From Ridgeia piscesae (lineage: Eukaryota > Annelida > Polychaeta > Sabellida > Siboglinidae), in contig JAODUO010000481.1 in assembly GCA_025642075.2 (NCBI GenBank), positions 10,001 to 74,000 on the forward strand: a stretch of 64,000 nt of DNA, written 5' to 3'. The notes beneath the pieces are model-generated. The model was not told where the DNA came from and made no database searches. It was given only the letters and a program-made list of their open reading frames with translations. The first letter of the stretch is position 1; each line of letters opens with the position of its first letter. Both the position numbers and the translations under genes were made by a program. Shown here in pieces: positions 37,719 through 50,800 of the stretch.

Positions 37719-38607
37719 CTGCAACAGACAACACACTGAGACCAGGCTTGATAACACTATCACGCCACTATAATATAATCTCTTGGTTCTGGTAATAATA
37801 CCTAGTTACATTGAGAATCATTGCAATGTTTGACAATAGGACATTCTGGCTATACGTGTATGCAATACTGTTTTCCCCAAAATGCACAAGCAGTGTGGCA
37901 TGATTGAAATTACCGTTTTGACATTGCCATTAATGTACTTAAACTGACTTTCAACTGATAACCTGGTAACAGTGGTGTTCTAATACTGAAATACTGTGCC
38001 CCAGTATCACATATTTTACCCAGTAACACACACCGTTTACCAAGTAACATACACACCGTTTACCAAGTAACATACACACCTATAAGTACACAACTTTCAA
38101 TTAATGGTTCTACTACATCGCGGTTTCCCTAACTCATAATTAAAATGATGAGCTTGATCTCGCTAACAGTGTTTACATATGTAAAATATATATATCATAT
38201 TACACACTAGCACAGTATCACATCTGCGACAGCAATTTCTTTCATGCATTTCTTATTTAAACAATTTTCCTTTTAAATGCGCCTAAATTATGGCATCCAT
38301 TTTGTATGATATGATCTTGTTGCCAGGCAGCCGGTCATGTGACCACGTGTATTCTGCTTGCTGGGAAGTACGACTTACCTACAGATGAACTGAAACACGT
38401 CGGCAGCATCTGTACACTGGAATATGGTGGCTCGGTGCTCCATCAGAATGCTCACACACATGAACACGTCAAATGTGTACTCAACATTCAGTGGCGCTTC
38501 CACAATACGATCTGTGCCACCTGAAATAAGTAACACAATAATGTCACATAGTAAACACACATAGTCTGAGGACACATTTCAACATCTCTACAGATACTTG
38601 CGTATAA

Positions 38608-38651
<44 letters not shown>

Positions 38652-38813
38652 GTGTATTTGTTGTGTGTGTATATATATATTCTAATATTTAATTTTATCC
38701 GTAAATTCATATGTGTATTATTAATGTAAACTTTGTGTATATTTATTTACTATATCTAAATAAGCTCTTTTACATGATTTATTTAATATTTATGAATTGA
38801 TATATATATATAC

Positions 38814-38890
<77 letters not shown>

Positions 38891-41800
38891 CATTTAATTT
38901 ATGTAGTTCTGTGTAACACACCTGAGAGATTTGTATCTTAAGTGGATATAAATTTGTATATTATTATTAAATATATATGTATGTATGACAATTACATGAT
39001 TACAGTTCAAATACAAGTTGTACTTAATTATCACCATGCATTGTCGAACACTAGATAACATGTGCAATCACTACATCTCCTTGAGGAAGACTATCCTACC
39101 TTCTTGTTCAAAGCGCCGCTGCTTTTCAACATCCTGTGCCTTATACGCCTCCATTGAGGACAGCTCTAAATGGTGACTACTTAAGATCTCAAAGCATCGC
39201 AGTGAATCCTCGTATGAAAACTCTCGCTTAAAGTTCAACAGCATCCATCTAAAAAGTCAAAAGGTGTATTGATGGGAAATGAAAGAAAGAGAAACCATGA
39301 AACTGCTTTCGAAATTAGACAGCACAATCATATGATGTAACCAATGAACACCTTAACATTCACAAACACAAATTCATATCCAATAATCATATGGCTTCAA
39401 CACAATTTTAGTCTCTAATGGAACCTGAACATTTCTATTTAAAGTTAACCCATTTAATAAATAGAATAATGTTGTGCCATTTTTATTGTGACATCTGAGT
39501 GCCCTTAACTTGTGTTATATTGATAAAAAAGTGACATAGCAGGATCAGCATTAATTGGATCCAATAACATTTTATTTAAACCTCCTATGGAAGGACACAC
39601 CATTTACAATTATAAATTGTCACACAAAAATGCATATATTATCATGCATTTTTATTTTATTTGAATTAGAAATATTAAAGTACAGTGCATGAAACAATTA
39701 TGGGAACAGCACAAAGTATATTCTGTGCCTTGTGGGTTAACAAGAAGCAACACAACACAACACACACATTGAGTGATCAGCTCCTACATCTAGATTCATC
39801 TTGTAGCTAATAAAACAGAACTAATATTTACTACTGAAAGGGAACCCACCTGTGGCAGAAAGCCATGTCTGCCAGGCCCAGGAACTCCAGATACTGCATG
39901 AGGTCTGTGTCCAGCTCCAGTAGCAGCTGATGCACTTTTTCTGTGGGAAAACATTTCATGCTACACAGTCACCTGGTTGCTTAAACAAGTTCTTAATCAG
40001 CTCTGTTTGTCATGATTAAATAGGGAAATAGCCAGCAATGGTAACCAATGTGATAATTCCCAGTCTGTTATTACCCTTTATTACGCTAATGATTTTCATT
40101 TATTGGTGCTATACCCAGCTGGTAGTTACTGATTATTTGACAGATAGATCTAATAGTCTCAAACAGTGTTCCATCACATCACCATGCCCTCTGGACAGCA
40201 GAAGACACATTGTAGAGGAACATCTAAACCTCTAGTATTCTTATGTATCCTATATGGTTGGAATGAATTAAAGGAAACATTATGTCAATATACTAGCCAA
40301 CATTTGAGTTTTGAAATCTAGGAGATTCAAGTTTTTCTTCCATATCCATCAACAAGTGGATAATGTTGACATTGTCTTTCTTTATAGTTTATTGTTGTAA
40401 AATGTTTAATGCTGAACTAAGAGTTTACAAGAGACTCACCCAACTTTCTCAGTACGCTGTCCTCCATAAACTCTGTCTCCACCTGACGCATGTAGTTCTT
40501 GAAACACCAGTACGCTTCAACCTGCAACATCAGACAAGACACGTACACACCTTTACATACTTGGCAGTGATTGTTGTACTGCAACAAAGGTAAACCACAT
40601 TACATCATATAAACTACATCTATTCAAACACATTGAATGCTGAAGTGTTTGAACGAACAAATGTAAAAAAAAAATGTTGTGGCTTGTGAGTTGCACTAGC
40701 TCAGGATATGTTCATGACTCATATTAAATAAAATTAATGTCATCCATTTACAGCAGTGCCTAGAGAACGATGTTATGTGGTGCCATCTTGTGGCCACTAT
40801 CTTCAACATCACATTAAAAATTCCAAAATAACACTGGCCACTTCGAGGCTAGGACATCTACCTCAATATTTCCTAGCATATAAACAAAATTACAGGAATA
40901 CTTGATATGCAATTTGTAAGCCATCTTAAAATGTCCAGGTAACTCACTAATGGCTAAGAAGTCTGAAAATAATAAAGGTGACAATAATGAACACACCTCA
41001 GAGTCGAAAACGACCAGGAAGCGCCCTGCAATGTCGTTCATTCCCTGCGCATAGCCGACCTGAGGGTGGAAGGCAGCGTAGGTCATCAAAATCTCCCGCA
41101 ACATTCGTAGATGATGTAGACCCGACTCTTCACTGAAGATAACAAAACAAAGCAACCAGTTCATTATTCAGGTCTGTTGTTCCTTTCTAAGAAATTAGAG
41201 AACTCAAAATCTTGTAATTTTCATTCAGGATCAATAACTAGCTGGCAATTTATTTACTTTTTACCAAAATTTGGTTTTGGTGTATCTGTGTCTTATTTCA
41301 TACTATTTTCTTTTTATCATCTTTTGGCTGATATTTTCTTCTACATACAAACATATCAAAATCAATAACAAAGTAAGTTTTTTCACACAATCAATTAGTA
41401 CTTCCTCTTAAATGTAATGAATACACAGATAAGGCAATAGATTTATTCATTTAATTATACAACATTGATAAAACTATACATTTATTTTTTAAATTACATA
41501 AGCTCCACTGGTGCTGTATGTGTGATGGTCAAAACTGGCTGCCAAGTTTAATGTTATGTTGCAATTAGCAATATTGCAACATTCACAATAACTATAGATG
41601 AACTTATAAGACGAAACTACCTGAAATACTTGAGTGTTCTATCTGTGCGTGGGACGTCCTTGTCAATTATGTTGATGGCAGGGTAAAATGTCTTCATATC
41701 TGTTGGCTTTCGTCCAGCATACAACTGTACCAGCAAAAATGATCGTTTTCAAAATAAAAATAATAATATCAACCTCATGTTGGTGATATATTAGACTTAT

Positions 41801-44800
41801 ATAAAAAGTTGAAACATTAATAGCATTTTAAAACATACACATCAATATCTAGAAAATACAGTCTCTTGTGATTCATTAAAGAAATTATAAACAAAGCATA
41901 ATTTTTTAATACCACATATTGATCTTGATCATATTAGACAAAATCACAATAAAAAAAACTGGTATTATGCAACAGTGACAGATATAAATAAAAGTTCACA
42001 ACTAAAGGGGCTCAGATAACTGGAAACTCTAAATGTAAAAACATTTATTTTTCTGTTTTCACAAGTACGTTTTCATTCACACTTCAAGCAATATGTGTAT
42101 AAGAAACAAATGTCACATAATAAATCATGTTTGTGTGTTGCTATGTGTATATGTGTGTGCATGCGTGCGTGCATGTGAGTGCGTGCGAGTGTGGTGTGTG
42201 TGTGTGCGTGTGTGTGTGTGTGTGTGTGTGAGTGCGTGTGTGTGTGTGAGTGTGTGTGCTGTGTGTGCGTGCGTGTGTGTGTGCGCATGTGTGTGTGTGC
42301 GCGCGCGTGTGTGTGTGTGTGAGCGCGTGCATGCGTGTGAGTGCGTGTGTGAGCACGTGCGTGTGTGTATACCAGTACAACTCCTTTACACCTTACTACC
42401 TTGGCTGGGAGCTGCATACAGTCCATATGTTGCATGTTCCCTGCAGGTGTCTCTGTCTCACTCTCTGCTACGGAGGCTGACTCGATGCTCTCCAGATAGC
42501 CAGGATGAAGCAGTTTGTGTGAGGCATCATCTACAAAACAGTGGAAAATAATTAACATTTCATCCCCAAAATAAATTTTGTTTTCTTACATCATTGATCA
42601 TTGAATCTCCCAATTGTTGGATATTAATGATGGATATTAATAGCAAGGACATCAATGATGTGCATATTGGTGACGATGACAAGATGGTGGTGATGAAAAT
42701 GTTGATGAGGACAATGATGATGTCATGGATATTAATGATGACAATGTTGTGGACGTTGACAATATGGATGTTGATGATGCAAACGTTGATGATGCTGGTC
42801 TTGGGGATGTTGATGATGAAGGTGTTGATGACGAGGATGCTGATGATGAGGATGCTGAAAATGTTGATGATGATAGTGATGGTGATGGTGGTGATGATGA
42901 TGTTGTTGACAAAGATGTTGATAAGTTATCCATAGAGTCTCTACCTTTGAGCAGCATCTCTCTCCATCGTGTTTTCAAGGCTGTGTACTTGTTGGTTCTC
43001 TCTGCAGATATCACCGCACACTCTCTACACAAGACACGTACATATATCACCGCACACTCTCTACACAAGACACGTACAGATATCACTACACACTCTCTAC
43101 ACAAGACACGTACAGATATCACAGCACACTCTCTACACAAGACACGTACAAATATCACTACACACTCTCTACACAAGACACGTACAGATATCACCGCACC
43201 CTCTCTACACAAGACACGAACAGATATCACCGCACACTCTCTACACAAGACACGTACAGATATCACTAAACACTCTCTACACAAAACATGTACAGATATC
43301 ACTGCACACTCTCTACACAAGACACGTACAGATATCACCGCACACTCTCTACACAAGACACATACAGATATCACTGCACACTCTCTACACAAGACACGTG
43401 CAGATATCACCACACACTCTCTACACAAGACACGTACATATATCACTACACTCTACACAAGACACGTACAGATATCACCGCACACTCTCTACACAAGACA
43501 CATACAGATATCACTGCACACTCTCTACACAAGACACGTACATATATCACCGCACACTCTCTACACAAGACACGTACAGATATCACCGCACACTCTCTAC
43601 ACAAGACACGTACAGATATCACCGCACACTCTCTACACAAGACACGTACATATATCACAGCACACTCTCTACACAGGACATGTACATATATCACCGCACA
43701 CTCTCTACACAAGACACGTACAGATATCACCGCACACTCTCTACACAAGACACGTACAGATATCACTGCACACTCTCTACACAAGACACGTACAGATATC
43801 ACTGCACACTCTCTACACAAGACACGTACATATATCACCGCACACTCTCTACACAGGACACGTACATATATCACCGCACACTCTCTACACAAGACACGTA
43901 CAGATATCACCGCACACTCTCTACACAAGACACGTACAGATATCACCGCACACTCTCTACACAAGACACGTACAGATATCACCACACACTCTCTACACAA
44001 GACACGTACAGATATCACCGCACACTCTCTACACAAGACACGTACAGATATTACTGCACACTCTCTACACATGACACGTACATATATCACCGCACACTCT
44101 CTACACAGGACACGTACATATATCACTGCACACTCTCTACACAAGACACGTACATATATCACCGCACACTCTCTAGTCTCTACACAAGACACGTACATAT
44201 ATCACCGCACACTCTCTAGTCTCTACACAAGACACGTACATATATCACTGCACACTCTCTACACAAGACACGTACAGATATCACTACACACTCTCTACAC
44301 AAGACACGTACATATATCACCGCACACTCTCTACACAGGACATGTACATATATCACCGCACACTCTCGACACAAGACACGTACAGATATCACTACACACT
44401 CCCTACACAGGACACGTACATATATCACAGCACACTCTCTACACAAGACATGTACAGATATCACTACACACTCTCTACACAAGACACGTACATATATCAC
44501 CGCACACTCTCTACACAAGACACATACAGATATCACTACACACTCTCTACACAGGACACGTACATATATCACCGCACACTCTCTACACAAGACATGTACA
44601 GATATCACTGCACACTCTCTACACAAGACACGTACAGATATCACCGCACACTCTCTACACAAGACACGTACAGATATCACCGCACACTCTCTACACAAGA
44701 CACATACAGATATCACTACACACTCTCTACACAGGACACGTACATATATCACCGCACACTCTCTACACAAGACATGTACAGATATCACTACACAAGACAC

Positions 44801-47800
44801 GTACATATATCACCGCACACTCTCTACACAAGACACATACAGATATCACTACACACTCTCTACACAGGACACGTACATATATCACCGCACACTCTCTACA
44901 CAAGACATGTACAGATATCACTGCACACTCTTTACACAGGATACATACAGTAAGAATCAACATACTGCAAATCTTAGTATATTCTGTTTAAATAATAAAG
45001 ATCAAGCTCTACATGACTGTCATTAGGCCAGTACTTCTGTATGGAGCAGAATGTTGGACAGTTAGAAAGAAGGAGGAACAGATTCTCGAGAAAACAGAGA
45101 TGAGGATGTTGCGAAGAATTAAAGGAGTAACACTGAGAGACAAAGTAAAGAGTGTGGACATCAGAAAGGAGCTAGGAGTGAATAGTATACAAGAGAAAGT
45201 CAGAGAAATGAGACTACGCTGGTATGTACACATACAGAGAATGGAAGAAAACAACGAAGTGAGAGCAGTTGTTGACATGAGAGTGCCAGGACAAAGACCA
45301 AGGGGGAGACCAAGAGGGAGATGGATGGATTGTGTCCGAAGGGATATGCAGGCACTGCGGATCACCCCAGAGGATGCCCAGGACAGAACATTCTGGAAAT
45401 CAAGAATTCGGGCTGCTGACCCCACCTAGTGGGAAAAGGCGAAGAAGAAGAAAGAAAGAATAAAACAATCTTTCTGTTCCAGTAGTAAATAAAATGTACT
45501 AAAATTATAACAATATAGAATTCACGTTAAATTACATAATGTATTTTTCACAAATTCACAGATAGTTTTGCTTCTAAAGTCATTGCACGTTCTTGTGCAT
45601 TAGTTAATCTCAAATATAATAAGCCATATTAAATTATCAAAAGATGGATAGATACGCCATGGAGTCAAGGTGGAGATACACCATGGAGTCAAGGTGAAGA
45701 TACTCCATGGAGTCAAGGTGGAGATACTCCATGGAGTCAAGGTGAAGATACACCATGGAGTCAAGGTGGAGATACTCCATGGAGTCAAGGTGGAGATACA
45801 CCATGGAGTCAAGGTGAAGATACACCATGGAGTCAAGGTGGAGATACTCCATGGAGTCAAGGTGGAGATACACCATGGAGTCAAGGTGGAGATACTCCAT
45901 GGAGTCAAGGTGGAGATACACCATGGAGTCAAGGTGGAGATACACCATGGAGTCAAGGTGGAGATACTCCATGGAGTCAAGGTGGAGATACACCATGGAG
46001 TCACGGTGAAGATACACCATGGAGTCAAGGTGGAGATACTCCATGGAGTCAAGGTGAAGATACACCATGGAGTCAAGGTGGAGATACTCCATGGAGTCAA
46101 GGTGGAGATACGCCATGGAGTCAAGGTGGAGATACACCATGGAGTCAAGGTGAAGATACACCATGGAGTCAAGGTGGAGATACACCATGGAGTCAAGGTG
46201 GAGATACGCCATGGAGTCAAGGTGGAGATATGCCATGGAGTCAAGGTGGAGATACTGCCATGGAGTCAAGGTGGAGATACTCCATGGAGTCAAGGTGGAG
46301 ATACGCCATGGAGTCAAGGTGGAGATACCCATGGAGTCAAGGTGGAGATACTCCATGGAGTCAAGGTGGAGATACGCCATGGAGTCAAGGTGGAGATACT
46401 CCATGGAGTCAAGGTGGAGATACGCCATGGAGTCAAGGTGGAGATACTCCATGGAGTCAAGGTGGAGATACGCCATGGAGTCAAGGTGGAGATACACCAT
46501 GGAGTCAAGGTGGAGATACGCCATGGAGTCAAGGTGGAGATATGCCATGGAGACAAGGTGGAAATATGCCATGGAGTCAAGGTGGAGATACTCCATGGAG
46601 TCAAGGTAGAGATACACCATGGAGCCAAGGTAGAGATATGCCATGGAGTCAAGGTGGAGATACATCATGGAGTCAAGGTGGAGATACTCCATGGAGTCAA
46701 GGTGGAGATACACCATGGAGTCAAGGTGGAGATGCTCCATGGAGTCAAGGTGGATATACGCCATGGAGTCAAGGTGGAGATACGCCATGGAGTCAAGGTG
46801 GAGATACTCCATGGAGTCAAGGTGGAGATGCTCCATGGAGTCAAGGTGGATATATGCCATGGAGTCAAAGTGGAGATACACCATGGAGTCAAGGTGGAGA
46901 TACACCATGGAGTCAAGGTGGAGATACGCCATGGAGTCAAGGTGGAGATTCGCCATGGAGTCAAGGTGGAGATACTCCATGGAGTCAAGGTGGAAAATAC
47001 ACCATGGAGTCAAGGTGGATATACACCATGGAGTCAAGGTGGAGATATGCCATGGAGTCAAGGTGGAGATACTCCATGGAGTCAAGGTGGAGATACTCCA
47101 TGGAGTCAAGGTGGAGATACGCCATGGAGTCAAGGTGGAGATACACCATGGAGTCAAGGTGGAGATACGCCATGGAGTCAAGGTGGAGATATGCCATGGA
47201 GTCAAGGTGGAAATACGCCATGGAGTCAAGGTGGAGATACTCCATGGAGTCAAGGTAGAGATACACCATGGAGCCAAGGTAGAGATATGCCATGGAGTCA
47301 AGGTGGAGATACATCATGGAGTCAAGGTGGAGATACTCCATGGAGTCAAGGTGGAGATACACCATGGAGTCAAGGTGGAGATACTCCATGGAGTCAAGGT
47401 GGATATACGCCATGGAGTCAAGGTGGAGATACGCCATGGAGTCAAGGTGGAGATACTCCATGGAGTCAAGGTGGAGATACGCCATGGAGTCAAGGTGGAG
47501 ATACGCCATGGAGTCAAGGTGGAGATACGCCATGGAGTCAAGGTGGAGATCGCCATGGAGTCAAGGTGGAGATACTCCATGGAGTCAAGGTGGAGATACT
47601 CCATGGAGTCAAGGTGGAGATGCTCCATGGAGTCAAGGTGGAGATACTCCATGGAGTCAAGGTGGAGATACTCCATGGAGTCAAGGTGGAGATACTCCAT
47701 GGAGTCAAGGTGGAGATGCACCATGGAGTCAAGGTGGAGATAGGCCATGGAGTCAAGGTGGAGATGCACCATGGAGTCAAGGTGGAGATACTCCATGGAG

Positions 47801-50800
47801 TCAAGGTGGAGATACTCCATGGAGTCAAGGTGGAGATACACCATGGAGTCAAGGTGGAGATACACCATGGAGTCAAGGTGGAGATACACCATGGAGTCAA
47901 GGTGGAGATACACCATGGAGTCAAGGTGGAGATACACCATGGAGTCAAGGTGGAGATACTCCATGGAGTCAAGGTGGAGATACGCCATGGAGTCAAGGTG
48001 GAGATACTCCATGGAGTCAAGGTGGAGATACACCATGGAGTCAAGGTGGAGATACTCCATGGAGTCAAGGTGGATATACGCCATGGAGTCAAGGTGGAGA
48101 TACACCATGGGGTCAAGGTGGAGATACGCCATGGAGTCAAGGTGGAGATACTCCATGGAGTCAAGGTGGAGATACTCCATGGAGTCAAGGTGGAGATGCA
48201 CCATGGAGTCAAGGTGGAGATACACCATGGAGTCAAGGTGGAGATACTCCATGGAGTCAAGGTGGAGATACTCCATGTAGTCAAGGTGGAGATACGTCAT
48301 GGAGCCAAAGTAGAGATATGCCATGGAGTCAAGGTGGAGATACATCATGGAGTCAAGGTGGAGATACACAATGGAGTCAAGGTGGAGATACACAATGGAG
48401 TCAAGGTGGAGATGCTCCATGGAGTCAAGGTGGATATACGCCATAGAGTCAAGGTGGAGATACGCCATGGAGTCAAGGTGGAGATGCTCCATGGAGTCAA
48501 GGTGGAGATGCTCCATGGAGTCAAGGTGGATATATGCCATGGAGTCAAGGTGGAGATATGCCATGGAGTCAAGGTGGAGATACGCCATGGAGTCAAGGTG
48601 GAGATACTCCATGGAGTCAAGGTGGAGATACGCCATGGAGTCAAGGTGGAGATACACCATGGAGTCAAGGTGGAGATACTCCATGGAGTCAAGGTGGAGA
48701 TCCCATGGAGTCAAGGTGGAGATACACCATGGAGTCAAGGTGGAGATACTCCATGGAGTCAAGGTGGAGATACGCCATGGAGTCAAGGTGGAGATACCCA
48801 TGGAGTCAAGGTGGAGATACCCATGGAGTCAAGGTGGAGATACCCATGGAGTCAAGGTGGAGATACACCATGGAGTCAAGGTGGAGATACCCATGGAGTC
48901 AAGGTGGAGATACTCCATGGAGTCAAGGTGGAGATACGCCATGGAGTCAAGGTGGAGATACTCCATTGAGTCAAGGTGGAGATACGCCATGGAGTCAAGG
49001 TGGAGATACTCCATGGAGTCAAGGTGGAGATACTCCATGGAGTCAAGGTGGAGATACACCATGGAGTCAAGGTGGAGATACGCAATGGAGTCAAGGTGGA
49101 GATACGCAATGGAGTCAAGGTGGAGATACGCAATGGAGTCAAGGTGGAGATACTCCATGGAGTCAAGGTGGAGATACGCCATGGAGTCAAGGTGGAGATA
49201 CTCCATGGAGTCAAGGTGGAGATACTCCATTGAGTCAAGGTGGAGATACACCATGGAGTCAAGGTGGAGATGCACAGTTATAAAAGGTACATTTCTAAAT
49301 GACAGTCCCAGCTTCAGTATTGATATTAACCTAAGGAATAAAGAGTAAGACAGAGCCAGATGATCACAGCTGGATGTGCTGTCTGACTGTCTCACATAGG
49401 TACGCAATGACTATATAGTATATAGGTAGTGTACATAAATGTGTCTGTAAAGTGATAGCAGTGGTGCATAGATCTTAAAATGATATGGTATTGTGCGGGA
49501 TGTCAGGAAGCAAATGTAGAGACTTAAGAAGTGGCATTGAGTTGGAAAACTGTGGATACTGATGTAAAGCACTTGCTAAACAATGTTACACATTGCTATT
49601 TCATGATATGCTTAAGAGAAACATTATGTTGTGAAAAACAGAATTATAATAGCCAGCCATGCTAGTACCGGTAGCTAGTGTAGTTGCAACATTGAAAGAG
49701 GCAAATACTGACAAATAATATATAAATTATGAGTACGATAATACAAAGTAAAAAGTATTTAATTATATTTGTCAAAAAATGTATCGAAAAATTTAATAAA
49801 ATCAACCAAGAGGATCCCAGCTCAAATCTGTTTGCTGGTAACTTTGGCTGTTTAAAGCTGGTTATAACGAATACCTTTCATACAGTCATTGTTTATATGA
49901 GTACAGATCTGCCAATATCAGATAAACATTTTCTATAGTTTTAGTCCACCGAGGGTTGGCCCTCCAGAGTTCTCATCAACACTTTCAGTCACCTGGTAGT
50001 AGAGTGAAATGAGAAGAATCCAAACAATCGTAGCCACACATGATGCCTGATACCTGGTTCAACGCCACCTGCAGGGAACAGACCAATGAGAGTGTAGGTA
50101 CAGTGTACTTACAGATTACCTCAAAGTTCAAAAAGCATCCTGCATTTAGCTTTGGTTGGAACTGTGCATCAGCAATTTTTCTGCGATTTTTATGATTTCC
50201 ACGATTGCTCTTAATGCCAACATGCATTAATGTTTCATTCAACCCAGGTGGTGCCACCATAGCAATTTATTTTCCCCACAATTTACGTCATCATGTCCTA
50301 CTCCTCCCCCTTGTAACACGTGACATAGTTGGAACTTTCTCAAGTGCTGTTACCTGTGGTTTGCATGAGGTGTTCTTGTTGCGACTGTTGTGAGGGCGGA
50401 AGAAGAATCAATGCAACAAATTTGCTTCCAGCATTAATGCTGTGAATAGATCTAGGTACATGACTCTATAGAAGGGAAACATAGACTAGGCCCTTATGAT
50501 GTGATTTGCATACAATACCGAACCATCATGAAACAATGCATTACTATGCTTCTGTTCACATTATCACATATGAAACAGGCAGTTAATCTGACCTACATTA
50601 AATGACAAACCTACCTGAAAACACTGCCCGGCGCAGTCGGTGTTCATCAACGAGCCGACCGTCAGAGTCAAACATTTCTTCAAACGCAGCTGTGGTCAGT
50701 TGTGTGCATCGCTTCCTGGCGTCTAAAGTTCTGGCACTCTGTGACGCAGATCGCATCAAACTGGGAAGCTCTGGAGGATATTGTATCTCTTCAAAGTCAA

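Noticed and set aside
42652..44991. Open frames of 250-567 codons
   Set aside because: 36-bp repeat and GAT tract artefacts; only the 57-bp exon 4 on the minus strand is supported.
45600..45620. Candidate 20-nt TBC microexon at about 45,592-45,611
   Set aside because: Right length and phase by chance, but the donor (GAAC|GTGCAA) is poor and the peptide does not resemble the expected charged linker.
45637..49348. Many open frames of 100-1,099 codons on both strands
   Set aside because: Products of a stop-free 24-bp repeat inside an intron.
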